A DNA stretch of 46,409 bases from Hydrogenispora sp. (GTDB lineage Bacteria > Bacillota > UBA4882 > UBA10575): contig DUQQ01000084.1 in the NCBI GenBank assembly GCA_012837705.1, positions 1 through 46,409 of the forward strand. The letters are read 5' to 3'. A model generated the notes under the pieces. The model saw nothing but the letters and a program-made list of their open reading frames with translations. It was not told where the DNA came from and made no database searches. Every line of letters begins with the position of its first letter. The stretch's first letter is position 1. Made by a program: the position numbers and the translations under genes. Positions 18,176 to 26,363 of this stretch are shown piece after piece.

Positions 18176-18190
18176 TTCTTTTTCGGCTGT

Positions 18191-18224
18191 TTTCTTTTCC
18201 AGTTCTATTTCTTTTCCAGTTCTA
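18191..18224. repeat. Perfect 17-bp tandem duplication
   Basis: TTTCTTTTCCAGTTCTA occurs twice head to tail at 18191-18207 and 18208-18224, just behind the lpxB terminator and upstream of the PdaB-like gene. It is probably a replication-slippage repeat and may vary between strains. Confidence 0.9.
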
Positions 18225-18316
18225 GCTTGTGGCTTTTGCACATATTTTTTACCGAATAAAGAGATGGTTTTTGCGTAGTCGCAGGGACATGTAAAAACCA
18301 AGCGAGGGATCGGCCG

Positions 18317-19126
18317 ATGCGAGTCTATTATTTTTCACGCTGGAAAGCGCTGGGGATCGGTTTACTGGCAGCCTTCGTCTTCTGGTGTTTTTCCCATCCG
18401 GTGGTTTTACACCATACGGCAGAGCAAGTCGCGGTTTTGCTTGGACAACGGATCATCCCCATCTATGCGGTGGGAACGGAAGAAAAGAAGATAGCCCTCT
18501 CTTTCGATGCCACTTGGGGAGCGGATCAGACCCCGGATTTATTACGCATTCTCCGGGAAAACCAGGTTCGGACCACCTTTTTCCTTTGTGGTCTATGGGT
18601 AGAGAAATACCCGGAGATGGTGAAAAGGATCGCTGGGGAAGGCCATGAACTGGGCAACCATTCCCATACCCACCCCCATATGAACAGTTTAAGCGAACGG
18701 GAGATCGCCCACGAGTTGAACCGGACCCATCATTTAATTAAGGAACTTACGGGTCAAACTCCCACCTTATTCCGTCCACCCTTTGGCGAATATAACAACA
18801 AAGTGATCGAAACCGCACGGGCCTGCGGTTATACCACGATCATCTGGGACGTGGACTCTTTAGACTGGAAGGATTTGACCGCCGAGGCTATGCTTGACCG
18901 GATCCTCCAGCGGATCAAGCCGGGATCGATTGTGCTCTTTCATAATGCTGGTAAGAACACTCCGCAAGCTTTGGCCAGGCTCCTACCGGTTCTGAAAGGG
19001 CGAGGTTTCTCCATCGTGCCCATTTCGGAGTTGCTCCATAAAGGCGAAACCTATACGGACCATACCGGACGACAGTTTCCAAAACCCCGTGCGGACCAGT
19101 CTAAACCGAAAGAAGGGGGGATTTAG
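18317..19126 (+). CDS. PdaB-like polysaccharide deacetylase (sporulation type)
   Basis: A 269-residue NodB-fold enzyme with an N-terminal membrane segment (about residues 9-28). Motif 1 is SFDATWGAD near 63, motif 2 HSHTHPHM near 117, motif 3 RPPFGEYN near 152, followed by WDVDSLDWKD near 175 and the motif 5 region IVLFHN near 203. The metal-binding Asp and both His are retained, so it should be active on peptidoglycan. The SFDATWG form is typical of PdaB/YbaN-type proteins, a set found in endospore formers and linked to cortex synthesis. The C-terminal tail is polar and disordered-looking. A second deacetylase follows two bases downstream. Confidence 0.84.
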   Translation: MRVYYFSRWKALGIGLLAAFVFWCFSHPVVLHHTAEQVAVLLGQRIIPIYAVGTEEKKIALSFDATWGADQTPDLLRILRENQVRTTFFLCGLWVEKYPEMVKRIAGEGHELGNHSHTHPHMNSLSEREIAHELNRTHHLIKELTGQTPTLFRPPFGEYNNKVIETARACGYTTIIWDVDSLDWKDLTAEAMLDRILQRIKPGSIVLFHNAGKNTPQALARLLPVLKGRGFSIVPISELLHKGETYTDHTGRQFPKPRADQSKPKEGGI

Positions 19127-19127
19127 C

Positions 19128-20117
19128 ATGAAACTCGTTATCCTTGAACGAAAGAAGATCACCTGGTTTTTCTGCTGGGTGTTGTTGGTGGTGATTAGTG
19201 CAGTCGCTGTTACCCAGTGGTCTGTTTTGCAGCGGCGGTGGTACGGGGTTAAAGATGGGGTAATGTTGGAAGGAAGGTCGATGGCCCGTCTTTTGCCGGG
19301 GGAAGTTCGGACCATCGTTACAGAAATGGCAAAGATCTATGCACTTGCGCCGCAAAATGCCGGTTACTTTGTGGAAACCGGTGAGGTCATTCCCGAAAAA
19401 GATGGGCGTGGGGTTGATGTTGAAGCGACGGTTGCGGCGATCTTAGCCGCCGAACCTGGTGCCCGCCTAAATTTGATCACTTATGCCATCCCGGCGACGG
19501 TGAGTAAAGAATATTTTGCGCCGGTTTTTCAAGGACCGACCGACCAAAAAAGAGCAAGTTTAACCATTAATGTGGCCTGGGGGGAAGCGGAACTTCCGGC
19601 GATGCTAAAGATCTTACAAGAAAGGGGAGTGAAAGCCACCTTCTTTTTCGACGGCGCCTGGGTGAAAAAGTTTCCCGAGTTTGTCAAGGAGATCCATGCC
19701 GCCGGACATGAGGTGGCAAACCACGGTCTTTACCACGGACATCCGGCCCAGATGAGCCGGGATGAACTGCGGCGGTTGATTGTGGAGAACAACCAACTTT
19801 TGGGCACGGTGATCGGTACCGAACCAGCAAAGCTTTTTGCCCCGCCTTACGGTGAATTTAACGATCGAATCGTGGCGGTTGCCGGAAATTTAGGATACCG
19901 GACGATTATGTGGACGATCGACACCATTGACTGGCAACGGCCGGCTCCAGAGGTGATTGTTCGCCGGGTAGTCGATAAAATTAAGCCCGGGGCGATCATT
20001 TTGATGCATCCGACGGTCCCAACGGTGCAAGCCCTAGACCGGATCATCCAAACCTTGCAGGGGCAAGGATATTCTTTGGTAACGGTCTCCACATTGTTGG
20101 ATGGTATACGCCCTTAA
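19128..20117 (+). CDS. YlxY-like NodB-fold protein with altered catalytic motif
   Basis: A 329-residue protein with an N-terminal membrane helix (about residues 12-28), a spacer domain, then a NodB fold. Motif 1 reads TINVAWGEAE where the neighbouring paralogue has SFDATWGAD, so the catalytic/metal aspartate is replaced by asparagine. Motif 2 (ANHGLYHGHP) and motif 3 (FAPPYGEFN) are also modified, though IMWTIDTIDWQRP and IILMHPT remain. Such loss suits a YlxY-like sporulation protein with weak or no deacetylase activity. The ATG at 19128 is two bases after the previous stop, with GGGGGGATTT upstream; the longer frame from 19089 lies inside the preceding gene. Confidence 0.8.
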   Translation: MKLVILERKKITWFFCWVLLVVISAVAVTQWSVLQRRWYGVKDGVMLEGRSMARLLPGEVRTIVTEMAKIYALAPQNAGYFVETGEVIPEKDGRGVDVEATVAAILAAEPGARLNLITYAIPATVSKEYFAPVFQGPTDQKRASLTINVAWGEAELPAMLKILQERGVKATFFFDGAWVKKFPEFVKEIHAAGHEVANHGLYHGHPAQMSRDELRRLIVENNQLLGTVIGTEPAKLFAPPYGEFNDRIVAVAGNLGYRTIMWTIDTIDWQRPAPEVIVRRVVDKIKPGAIILMHPTVPTVQALDRIIQTLQGQGYSLVTVSTLLDGIRP

Positions 20118-20210
20118 ACTTGGGTCAATAATTTACTTGAAATAAGCAAAAAAAAGAAGGATTGTCGGTTAAAACAGCGAAACACTAATTTAATTCATTT
20201 GTAAAGCAGT

Positions 20211-20367
20211 CTGACAGCTTGACAAGATTGGAACTTTTTATTATGATCATCTTACCATAATCGATCTGGTTGGTTTTTACATAATTAACCGAAAACAAGA
20301 ATTCAACTCCATTGAGAGATCTATAGATAGATCGTCATATATTTTTTTCACAGAACTTGTCAGACAG
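20211..20367. promoter_or_regulatory. Two opposed TGACAAG-type half-operators flanking the island promoter
   Basis: CTGACAGCTTGACAAG (20211-20226) overlaps the -35 box, and CTTGTCAGACAG (20356-20367) lies 130 bp downstream in inverse orientation. TTGTCAGACAG is one base short of the palindrome TTGTC-A-GACAA, the type bound by FCD-subfamily GntR regulators. The regulator is not encoded nearby, so this is a motif-based suggestion only. Confidence 0.3.
20219..20247 (+). promoter_or_regulatory. Sigma-A promoter of the carbohydrate island
   Basis: A perfect TTGACA (20219-20224), 17-bp spacer and TATGAT (20242-20247). The mRNA leader would be about 275 nt, with GC-rich local stems around 20390-20470. 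Apart from this and the half-operators, the 412-bp gap from 20118 to 20529 shows no gene. Confidence 0.7.
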
Positions 20368-20529
20368 CAAGACAGCAAGACTGGAGCCGCGAAAATCCCG
20401 CGATAAAGCGGAGAAAGCAGGGGAAGACTTGTTGTGGAGGCAGGTTTACCGCTGCGCGAAACGAAAACCAAGGTGCGAAGGGACACTATTTAGCTATTGC
20501 TTGAAATGTTGCAAAGGAGGTTCTCGCGG

Positions 20530-21759
20530 ATGGACCCAACAGTACTACTTATTGCGACCTTGGACACCAAAGAAAAAGAGGCTGCATATCTAAAGCGGAT
20601 CATAGAAGCGAAAGGCGTCAAGACCCTGGTCATGGATACCGGGGTATTGTCGCCTCCCCGTAAACTGACCCCGGATGTTCGCCGGGAAGAGGTGGCGCAG
20701 GCGGGTGGGATGCCCATCGACCAGCTGGTGGCCACGGGAAACAAAGGAAAGTGTATCGATGTGATGATCGCGGGAGCGCAAACCATGGCCCAGAAACTGT
20801 TTGCTGCGGGCAAATTTACCGGGGTGATCAGTTTTGGCGGGGCCCAGGGGACGAACATCGGTACTGCGGTCATGAAGAACCTGCCCTTTGGCGTTCCGAA
20901 GATCATGATCTCTACTGTCGCTTCGGGGACGGCCACCTTTGGCCCCTTTGTGGGGACGAAAGACGTCATGATGATGCACTCCGTGGTCGACGTGCAAGGC
21001 GTGAACACGTTAATCACCCGTCTTTTTGAGAACGCGGCGGCGGCGATTTGTGGAATGGTAAAGAATAATGTTGGTCAGATTAAAGATGTTAAGAGCCAAA
21101 ACGTCATCGCCATGTCCATGTTGGGGACGACGACCCCTGGTGCGCTGCGGGCGCAACAGCTATTGGAGGCTGAAGGCTACGAAGTGATCGCCTTCCACCA
21201 GAACGGGACCGGCGGGATCGCCATGGAGGACCTGATTCGGGAGGGTTTTTTCGGAGGCGTTCTCGACATCAACCTCCACGAACTGGCTGACCGGCTGGTG
21301 GGTGGACTTCACGGTTCGATCAAAGACTACCGATTAGAAGCGGCGGCCCAGGCCGGCCTTCCCCAGATAATTGCACCTGGTAGCATCGAATACACCGTTC
21401 AGGGTCCGGTGGACAGTTTAAGTCCGGAGTACCAAAAACGGCCCTACATCGTCCACAACCCCACTTTAACCTTGGTGAGGCTTACCCCGGAAGAACTGGA
21501 AGCCGTTGCCGAGCTTTTGGCGGCGAAACTCAGCAAAGTACGGGGACCGGTCAAAGTCTTACTGCCGTTAAGAGGGTTTTCCTTCCCTAATCGTGAAGGC
21601 CACGAGCTGTGGGATCCCGTTGGCAATCAGGCCTTTATCAAGACATTCAAAGCCAAGATTGCCCCTTCGATAGATGTAGAGGAGGTGGATGCCCACATCA
21701 ACGACCCAGCATTCATCGACCGGGTGGTAGCAAGCTATCTCGACATGGTAACCAAATAG
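20530..21759 (+). CDS. Tm-1-like (UPF0261) ATP-binding family protein
   Basis: A 409-residue protein of the UPF0261/Tm-1-like family. Typical segments are VLLIATLDTKEKEAAYL at the N-terminus, VISFGGAQGTNIGTAVM near 100, GVPKIMISTVASGTATFGPF (about residues 125-145), and the C-terminal LPLRGFSFPN near 350. The plant Tm-1 homologue binds ATP; bacterial members sit in catabolic clusters but their reaction is not established. The start at 20530 has AAAGGAGG eight bases upstream, while the longer frame from 20497 has none. First gene of the island, 19 bp before the aldolase gene. Confidence 0.85.
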   Translation: MDPTVLLIATLDTKEKEAAYLKRIIEAKGVKTLVMDTGVLSPPRKLTPDVRREEVAQAGGMPIDQLVATGNKGKCIDVMIAGAQTMAQKLFAAGKFTGVISFGGAQGTNIGTAVMKNLPFGVPKIMISTVASGTATFGPFVGTKDVMMMHSVVDVQGVNTLITRLFENAAAAICGMVKNNVGQIKDVKSQNVIAMSMLGTTTPGALRAQQLLEAEGYEVIAFHQNGTGGIAMEDLIREGFFGGVLDINLHELADRLVGGLHGSIKDYRLEAAAQAGLPQIIAPGSIEYTVQGPVDSLSPEYQKRPYIVHNPTLTLVRLTPEELEAVAELLAAKLSKVRGPVKVLLPLRGFSFPNREGHELWDPVGNQAFIKTFKAKIAPSIDVEEVDAHINDPAFIDRVVASYLDMVTK

Positions 21760-21778
21760 GGAGGTGTACTTAAAGAAA

Positions 21779-22672
21779 ATGACAATCAAAGAACAACTAG
21801 CGGGTGTATTCACCCCGATGGTCACCCCATTTAAGAACGACGAAATCCTCTACGACGGGATCGTCGAGAACGTCAAAAAGATGAACCAGACCGGACTGCG
21901 CGGTTACTTCGTACTGGGCACCAACGGCGAATTCAAGTCCCTCTCGGTAGAAGAGCGCCTGAAAGTCCTGCAAACCGTGGTGGACAATGCGGCTCCCGAC
22001 AAGGTGGTCATGGCCGGTACTGCTGCTGAGAGCACCAAAGAAACGATCGATATCACGAAAGAAGCAGCGAAGATCGGTGCCAAAAGCGTCAGTCTTTTGA
22101 TGCCCCACTTTTTCCGGAAATACATGGACGACGACGCCTTAACCGACTACATCGTCAAAGTGGCCGACGCCTCGCCCGTTCCGGTTTTACTATACAACAA
22201 CCCTTCGGTTGCGGCGGACATCCTGATCAGCCCTGAAGTTATCCGGCGCGTGGCCGACCACCCCAACGTGGTCGGGATGAAAGACAGTTCCCGCGGCAAC
22301 TACCAGAAATACTTAGAAGCAGCACAAGGGAAAGACTTCTACCTCTTGGCCGGCTCGGCTGGATTCTTCCTGGAACTGCTGCAAGCCGGTGGTGTTGGAG
22401 GTGTGTTATCCCTGGCCAACGTCTTCCCCGACGCCTGTGCCGAGCTTTACGAAGCCTTTAAGGCCGGCAACCTTGAAGAAGCTGAGAAGCTTAACACCAA
22501 GCTTGTCGACTTAAACAAAAAAGTCTCCGGTTTTGGTGGTGTTGCGGCCGTCAAGAGCGCCATGGACCTGGCGGGCTACACCGGTGGCGACCCGCGGCAT
22601 CCCTTACGTCCGCTGAGCGCCGAGCAGAAAGCCACCCTGGAGGCGAACATCAAAGAGCTAGGGTTTATCTAA
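21779..22672 (+). CDS. DHDPS-family pyruvate-dependent aldolase, HOGA-like
   Basis: A 297-residue class I aldolase or lyase of the dihydrodipicolinate synthase/N-acetylneuraminate lyase family. The Schiff-base lysine is K168 (VVGMKDSS) and the catalytic tyrosine Y139 (LLYNNPS). The TTGE loop is replaced by GTNGE. The segment LAGSAGFFLELLQAGGVGG, the following SLANVF and the C-terminal pattern GGDPRHPLRPLS strongly recall 4-hydroxy-2-oxoglutarate aldolase (HOGA1). I therefore predict cleavage of a 4-hydroxy-2-oxo acid to pyruvate plus an aldehyde rather than lysine synthesis. The ATG at 21779 follows GGGAGGTG; the GTG at 21764 would overlap that site. Codons are rich in C-ending forms, suggesting high expression. 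Confidence 0.82.
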   Translation: MTIKEQLAGVFTPMVTPFKNDEILYDGIVENVKKMNQTGLRGYFVLGTNGEFKSLSVEERLKVLQTVVDNAAPDKVVMAGTAAESTKETIDITKEAAKIGAKSVSLLMPHFFRKYMDDDALTDYIVKVADASPVPVLLYNNPSVAADILISPEVIRRVADHPNVVGMKDSSRGNYQKYLEAAQGKDFYLLAGSAGFFLELLQAGGVGGVLSLANVFPDACAELYEAFKAGNLEEAEKLNTKLVDLNKKVSGFGGVAAVKSAMDLAGYTGGDPRHPLRPLSAEQKATLEANIKELGFI

Positions 22673-22708
22673 AGCAATAAACCAAAAACAAATTAAGGAG
22701 GCAAACAA

Positions 22709-23572
22709 ATGGCAAGAACAGACTTATGGAACATCGCTGAAAAAGGTTATGACGAAGTAGGCGAATACCTCAAGACCAACGACGTAATCATGATCCCAAT
22801 GGGTTCGACCGAAAAACACGGTGCCCACTGTCCGCTCGGGACCGACAGCTTTACCACCATGGGTGTGGTTGAAGCGGCGGCACCGATCGCCAAGACCTGC
22901 TATACACCGCTGATTCCGGTTGGATACTCCCCGCACCACATGGGTGAAGTGAAACAGGGGACCGGAACCATGACCCTGTCGGGCGACACCTACCGGGCAG
23001 TCGTTTACGACCTGGCGATGAGCATGATCTACCATGGTTTCAACAAAATCGTCTTCGTTAGCCACCACGGTAGTAACTCCAAAGTCATCGACGACGTTCT
23101 CCGTCGGATCCGTTACGAGACCGACTGCTTTGTCTGTTGGTACAAGACCCCGACCGAGCGTCAATACTCCCTGGTTGGTGACATCTTTGAGGGTCCGCCG
23201 GAAGAGACTCCGGGCTGGCACGCGGGTGAGGTTGAGACCAGTACCGCTTGGGCTTACAACCCTGCCTCCGTTGACATGAGCAAAGCGAAACAAGACCGCA
23301 CCCATGCTCCGCGCTGGATGGGTCCGGCCTTTAGCAAACACGACGGTTCGGGGATGGTCACCTTCATGGGTGCTGAGAACATCTGGGTTCCCATGGAGCA
23401 CCATGAGTATTCCGACACCGCAACGATTGGTAACCCCTTACGGGCAACCAAGGAGAAGGGTGAGAAATACTTTGCGAAGGCTGGTCAAGCCTTGGCTAAC
23501 TTCCTCGAGGAAGTCAAGAAGTTTGATATCGTTGTGCCGGATGAAAAACGTAAGTTCACCAACAGAGCTTAA
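22709..23572 (+). CDS. Creatininase-family metal-dependent hydrolase
   Basis: A 287-residue creatininase-fold protein. Metal-site motifs are GSTEKHGAHCPLGTD near residues 32-46, FVSHHGSNSKV near 116, and WHAGEVETSTA near 170 holding the conserved Glu. Known members open cyclic amides or C-C bonds of cyclic ketones (creatininase, MftE-type peptidases, the IolN-type inosose hydrolase of Thermotoga), so here it may open a ring or lactam in sugar-derived compounds. It has an AAGGAGG site and follows the aldolase by 36 bp. Strong C-ending codon bias is shared with the aldolase. The substrate is unknown. Confidence 0.85.
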   Translation: MARTDLWNIAEKGYDEVGEYLKTNDVIMIPMGSTEKHGAHCPLGTDSFTTMGVVEAAAPIAKTCYTPLIPVGYSPHHMGEVKQGTGTMTLSGDTYRAVVYDLAMSMIYHGFNKIVFVSHHGSNSKVIDDVLRRIRYETDCFVCWYKTPTERQYSLVGDIFEGPPEETPGWHAGEVETSTAWAYNPASVDMSKAKQDRTHAPRWMGPAFSKHDGSGMVTFMGAENIWVPMEHHEYSDTATIGNPLRATKEKGEKYFAKAGQALANFLEEVKKFDIVVPDEKRKFTNRA

Positions 23573-23594
23573 GTTTGTCCGGTGAATTGATTGG

Positions 23595-23622
23595 GGAGAG
23601 CTGCACTTATTTGCAGCTCTCC
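23595..23622 (+). promoter_or_regulatory. Intercistronic hairpin before the transketolase C-terminal gene
   Basis: GGAGAGCTGCA (23595-23605) pairs perfectly with TGCAGCTCTCC (23612-23622) around a 6-nt loop; CAGCTCTC is then repeated at 23622-23629, offering an alternative pairing. No U-run follows. It probably protects or separates the mRNA segments rather than terminating. Confidence 0.6.
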
Positions 23623-23649
23623 AGCTCTCAGAGGAAGGGGGGTACTCCA

Positions 23650-24603
23650 ATGGCGATTGATCTAACTAGTGACCTTTCGACAAGAAAAGCCTTTAGTGAA
23701 GCCATTACCGAGTTTGGCCTGAAGGATGAGCGGGTCTTTTCGGTGGCAGCTGATTCGGAGTCCCGGTTTGGTGCTTTTCGTAAAGAAGCCGCTGAACGGG
23801 CGATCAATGTTGGGATTGCCGAACAAAACGCAATGAGTATTGCTGCTGGATTGGCTTTTTGCGGTAAGGTCCCATTTATTTCAACCTATGCGACCTTTTT
23901 GACGATGCGGGCCTGTGAGCAAATCCGGACCGATATAGCTTTTGCTAACTTAAACGTACGGATCGTCGGAACTAACGCCGGGTTCAGTTCGGATTGGCTT
24001 GGGATGACCCACCAAGCCCTGGAGGATGTGGCTTTAATGCGGGCAATTCCAAACATGACGGTGTTGATCCCCGCTGATGGTGCCGCCACTTACCGGATGG
24101 TTGAAGCATTGATTGATTACGATGGACCAGCATATTTACGGATCCGGGGAACCGCCAATGAACCGCATATTCGGTGTGACGAGCCGGTGGTGATCGGAAA
24201 GGCCCGCCAAATCAGGGCAGGAAACGACCTGACGATTATTGCCTATGGCCGGTTGGTATACGAGGCGATGCAGGCGGCTGACCAGTTGGCGCAGGAAGGC
24301 ATTAATGCACGGGTTTTGGATATGCACACGGTAAAACCCCTTGATGAAGCGGCGGTGCTTAAGGCCGCGGCCGAAACAAAACGGATTCTCACCGTGGAAG
24401 AACACAATATTATTGGCGGTCTAGGAAGCGCGGTGGCCGAAGTGACCAGCGAACATTACCCGGTTACGGTGCGGCGCATGGGGGTCCGCGACCGCTATGG
24501 TATTCCCGGTACGGAAGAAGATCTCTTCGCGTTCTTTGGCTTGACTTCCGAACACATTATCACTGAAGCGAAAAAGCTTTTAGAAACGGAGGAGTCGAAA
24601 TGA
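23650..24603 (+). CDS. Transketolase, C-terminal subunit
   Basis: A 317-residue subunit containing the pyrimidine-binding and C-terminal domains of a split transketolase. The family motif VGIAEQNAMSIAAGLAFCGK (about residues 57-76) contains the glutamate that activates thiamine diphosphate, followed by STYATFLTMRACEQIR. The C-terminal domain shows RVLDMHTVKPLDE and EEHNIIGGLGSAVAE. Its N-terminal partner lies about 1.8 kb downstream (26364-27200), an unusual separation since the halves are normally adjacent and in N-then-C order. The ATG is preceded by GGAAGGGGGG. It overlaps the isomerase gene by four bases. Confidence 0.92.
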   Translation: MAIDLTSDLSTRKAFSEAITEFGLKDERVFSVAADSESRFGAFRKEAAERAINVGIAEQNAMSIAAGLAFCGKVPFISTYATFLTMRACEQIRTDIAFANLNVRIVGTNAGFSSDWLGMTHQALEDVALMRAIPNMTVLIPADGAATYRMVEALIDYDGPAYLRIRGTANEPHIRCDEPVVIGKARQIRAGNDLTIIAYGRLVYEAMQAADQLAQEGINARVLDMHTVKPLDEAAVLKAAAETKRILTVEEHNIIGGLGSAVAEVTSEHYPVTVRRMGVRDRYGIPGTEEDLFAFFGLTSEHIITEAKKLLETEESK

Positions 24604-25052
24604 GAATAGCAATTGGTTGCGATGAGAACGCATACGAAATGAAAGAGGCGATCAAAGCCCACTTGAAAGAGCGCGGTGTGGAGTTCGAAGATATGGGCTG
24701 TGATAAAGGAGAAACGGTCTTGTATCCGGAGATTGCCCGTCGGGTCGCTGTCAGTATTATGGAAGGGAAGTTTGACCGGGGGATCCTCGTTTGTGGGACC
24801 GGATTGGGGATGGCGATTGTTGCCAATAAGATTCCCGGGGTGCGGGCGGCGACGTGTCATGATGTTCATTCGGCGGAACGGGCGCGTAAAAGTAATAACG
24901 CCCAGATTATTACCTTTGGGGCGCAGGTTATCGGGAATGTCCTCGCCAACAAGCTGGTGGATGTTTGGTTAGATTCCGAGTTTGCCGGTGGCCGTTCTCA
25001 ACCGAAAGTGGATTTAATCGACGAAATCGACCGTGAGTACCGCAAGCAATAA
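24600..25052 (+). CDS. RpiB/LacA/LacB-family sugar-phosphate isomerase
   Basis: A 150-residue isomerase. The catalytic base C65 lies in ILVCGTGLGMAI and the second half of the site is CHDVHSAERARKSNNAQI near residues 86-103. Family members interconvert ribose- and ribulose-5-phosphate, the 6-phosphates of allose/allulose or galactose/tagatose, and erythrulose-4-phosphate isomers. It overlaps the transketolase gene by ATGA, so a transketolase substrate or product is its likely ligand. The substrate cannot be set from sequence, but RpiB-type rather than LacAB-type is suggested by its single-gene form. Confidence 0.88.
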   Translation: MRIAIGCDENAYEMKEAIKAHLKERGVEFEDMGCDKGETVLYPEIARRVAVSIMEGKFDRGILVCGTGLGMAIVANKIPGVRAATCHDVHSAERARKSNNAQIITFGAQVIGNVLANKLVDVWLDSEFAGGRSQPKVDLIDEIDREYRKQ

Positions 25053-25083
25053 CGGATAAAAAGGCAAAGGAGGGGTTGTTTTG

Positions 25084-26055
25084 ATGAGGTCTGGACGCCA
25101 AGAAAGGTATGAATGTGATCTGCATTGTCACACCGATCGCTCCGACGGAAACAACACTCCACAGGAATTAATTGACCGGGCTGTGCGTTTGGGTATGAAG
25201 GCCATCGCCATTACCGATCATGATATTGTGCCCCTAGAGACAGTAACGGTGAACGGCCAAACGGTTGATCTTGATTCCTATGCGAAGCAGAAAGGATTAG
25301 TCCTGCTGCGGGGTTATGAATTTTCTACCGACACCTATGTGAACGATGTTCATATTCTCGGCTATGAACTGGACTGGTCACATCCGGCGGTCCAAGCGGA
25401 GATGGAACGGGCCCGATTGAGTAAGAGCGAGGCCTATCGTAAACTCTGTACCATTCTGACCAGTAAAGGAATGCCCATCGACTATGATCAGGAGATTTTG
25501 CGCTATACGGATGAGCAGGGGGTGACCCACCAGCGGGATCCGGAAGAGGTACAAAGAAAGTTTATCTTCGAGAAGATGGCGGAGAAAGGTTATGCCGAAA
25601 GCTGGGGTGCCGCCAAAATTATGGTGCAGAATGATCCGGCGCTCAATGTACGACGCGAAAAAATCGACCCGCTCCGTGCGATCGAATTAATCCACACCTG
25701 TGGGGGGATGGCGTTCTTGGCGCACCCTCACCTGATTGACGAGGTGGTTGAAGCGCCGGGTTTAGGAAGAATGACCCGGGATGAGTATATCGAGCGCTTG
25801 ATCGAGCACGGGCTCGATGGGATCGAAGCACGGTACACTTACAACAAAACCAGCTACAAAGGGCATAATACGGTGGAAGAAATCGAACAGGAGATCAGAA
25901 AAAAATACGGAGACCGGCTCTATCTTTCTGGTGGCTCCGACTACCATGGCAGTAAGCCAGGGACAGTTGATCCGCGGGAGATTGGGGAAGCCGGGATCAG
26001 TTACGAAGAGTTTTGTCGAATATTTTCACCCCTTTTGCAAAAAGGGGCCAGCTAA
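25084..26055 (+). CDS. PHP-domain metal-dependent phosphoesterase
   Basis: A 323-residue polymerase-and-histidinol-phosphatase family protein. Motif I is DLHCHTDRSDG (near residue 13), motif II AIAITDHD (near 42), with GYEFST near 80, the AFLAHPHLID motif near 210 and the final metal site GGSDYHGS near 288. The layout fits TrpH/YciV-type hydrolases that act on nucleoside bisphosphates or short oligonucleotides, with an insertion of about 80 residues between motifs. The ATG at 25084 was chosen with AAAGGAGGGG upstream; a TTG lies three bases earlier. Within the island it could remove phosphate from a sugar phosphate. Confidence 0.82.
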   Translation: MRSGRQERYECDLHCHTDRSDGNNTPQELIDRAVRLGMKAIAITDHDIVPLETVTVNGQTVDLDSYAKQKGLVLLRGYEFSTDTYVNDVHILGYELDWSHPAVQAEMERARLSKSEAYRKLCTILTSKGMPIDYDQEILRYTDEQGVTHQRDPEEVQRKFIFEKMAEKGYAESWGAAKIMVQNDPALNVRREKIDPLRAIELIHTCGGMAFLAHPHLIDEVVEAPGLGRMTRDEYIERLIEHGLDGIEARYTYNKTSYKGHNTVEEIEQEIRKKYGDRLYLSGGSDYHGSKPGTVDPREIGEAGISYEEFCRIFSPLLQKGAS

Positions 26056-26072
26056 ACTGGGGATGGGTCAGG

Positions 26073-26195
26073 ATGAATGTGAACTGGAAAACTGATCGTA
26101 ACCCACTAGTTTTGAATCTGTCCGGGAACTCCTCCAGAATTTGGGCTAAAGATCTTGCATTAGTTGTTGCAGTAATTGGACCAGGAGAGGGCTGA
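26073..26195 (+). CDS. Possible 40-residue small ORF or gene remnant
   Basis: An open frame that begins with MNVNWKTDRN and ends in LALVVAVIGPGEG. It has a weak AGGA directly before the ATG and no recognised homologue. It could be a remnant of a displaced gene, since the island breaks here between the PHP and transketolase N-terminal genes. The rest of the 26056-26363 gap holds only a weak promoter candidate. Confidence 0.22.
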   Translation: MNVNWKTDRNPLVLNLSGNSSRIWAKDLALVVAVIGPGEG

Positions 26196-26295
26196 TTTTT
26201 ACTATTAGTATATTGTAACATTTCGCAAGCGGACGAGCAGGGTTAACTGTACTAGACAAGAACGATTTACCGCTAATGATGGGGTAGGAGATGCG

Positions 26296-26324
26296 TTGGA
26301 GTTTCCGGCAGTTTTAAATATTTA
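26296..26324 (+). promoter_or_regulatory. Weak promoter candidate for the transketolase N-terminal/transaldolase genes
   Basis: TTGGAG (26296-26301), 17 bp, TATTTA (26319-26324), 39 bp before the gene. The hexamers are poor, so read-through from 20219 may be the main source of transcripts. Confidence 0.3.
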
Positions 26325-26363
26325 TCGGCCGATTTTATACCGACACGAACGGGAGGGTTGCCA

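Noticed and set aside
22724-23404. Long minus-strand frame (226 codons) inside the creatininase-family gene
   Set aside because: It is a shadow produced by the strong C-ending codon bias of the plus-strand gene; no start signal or motif.
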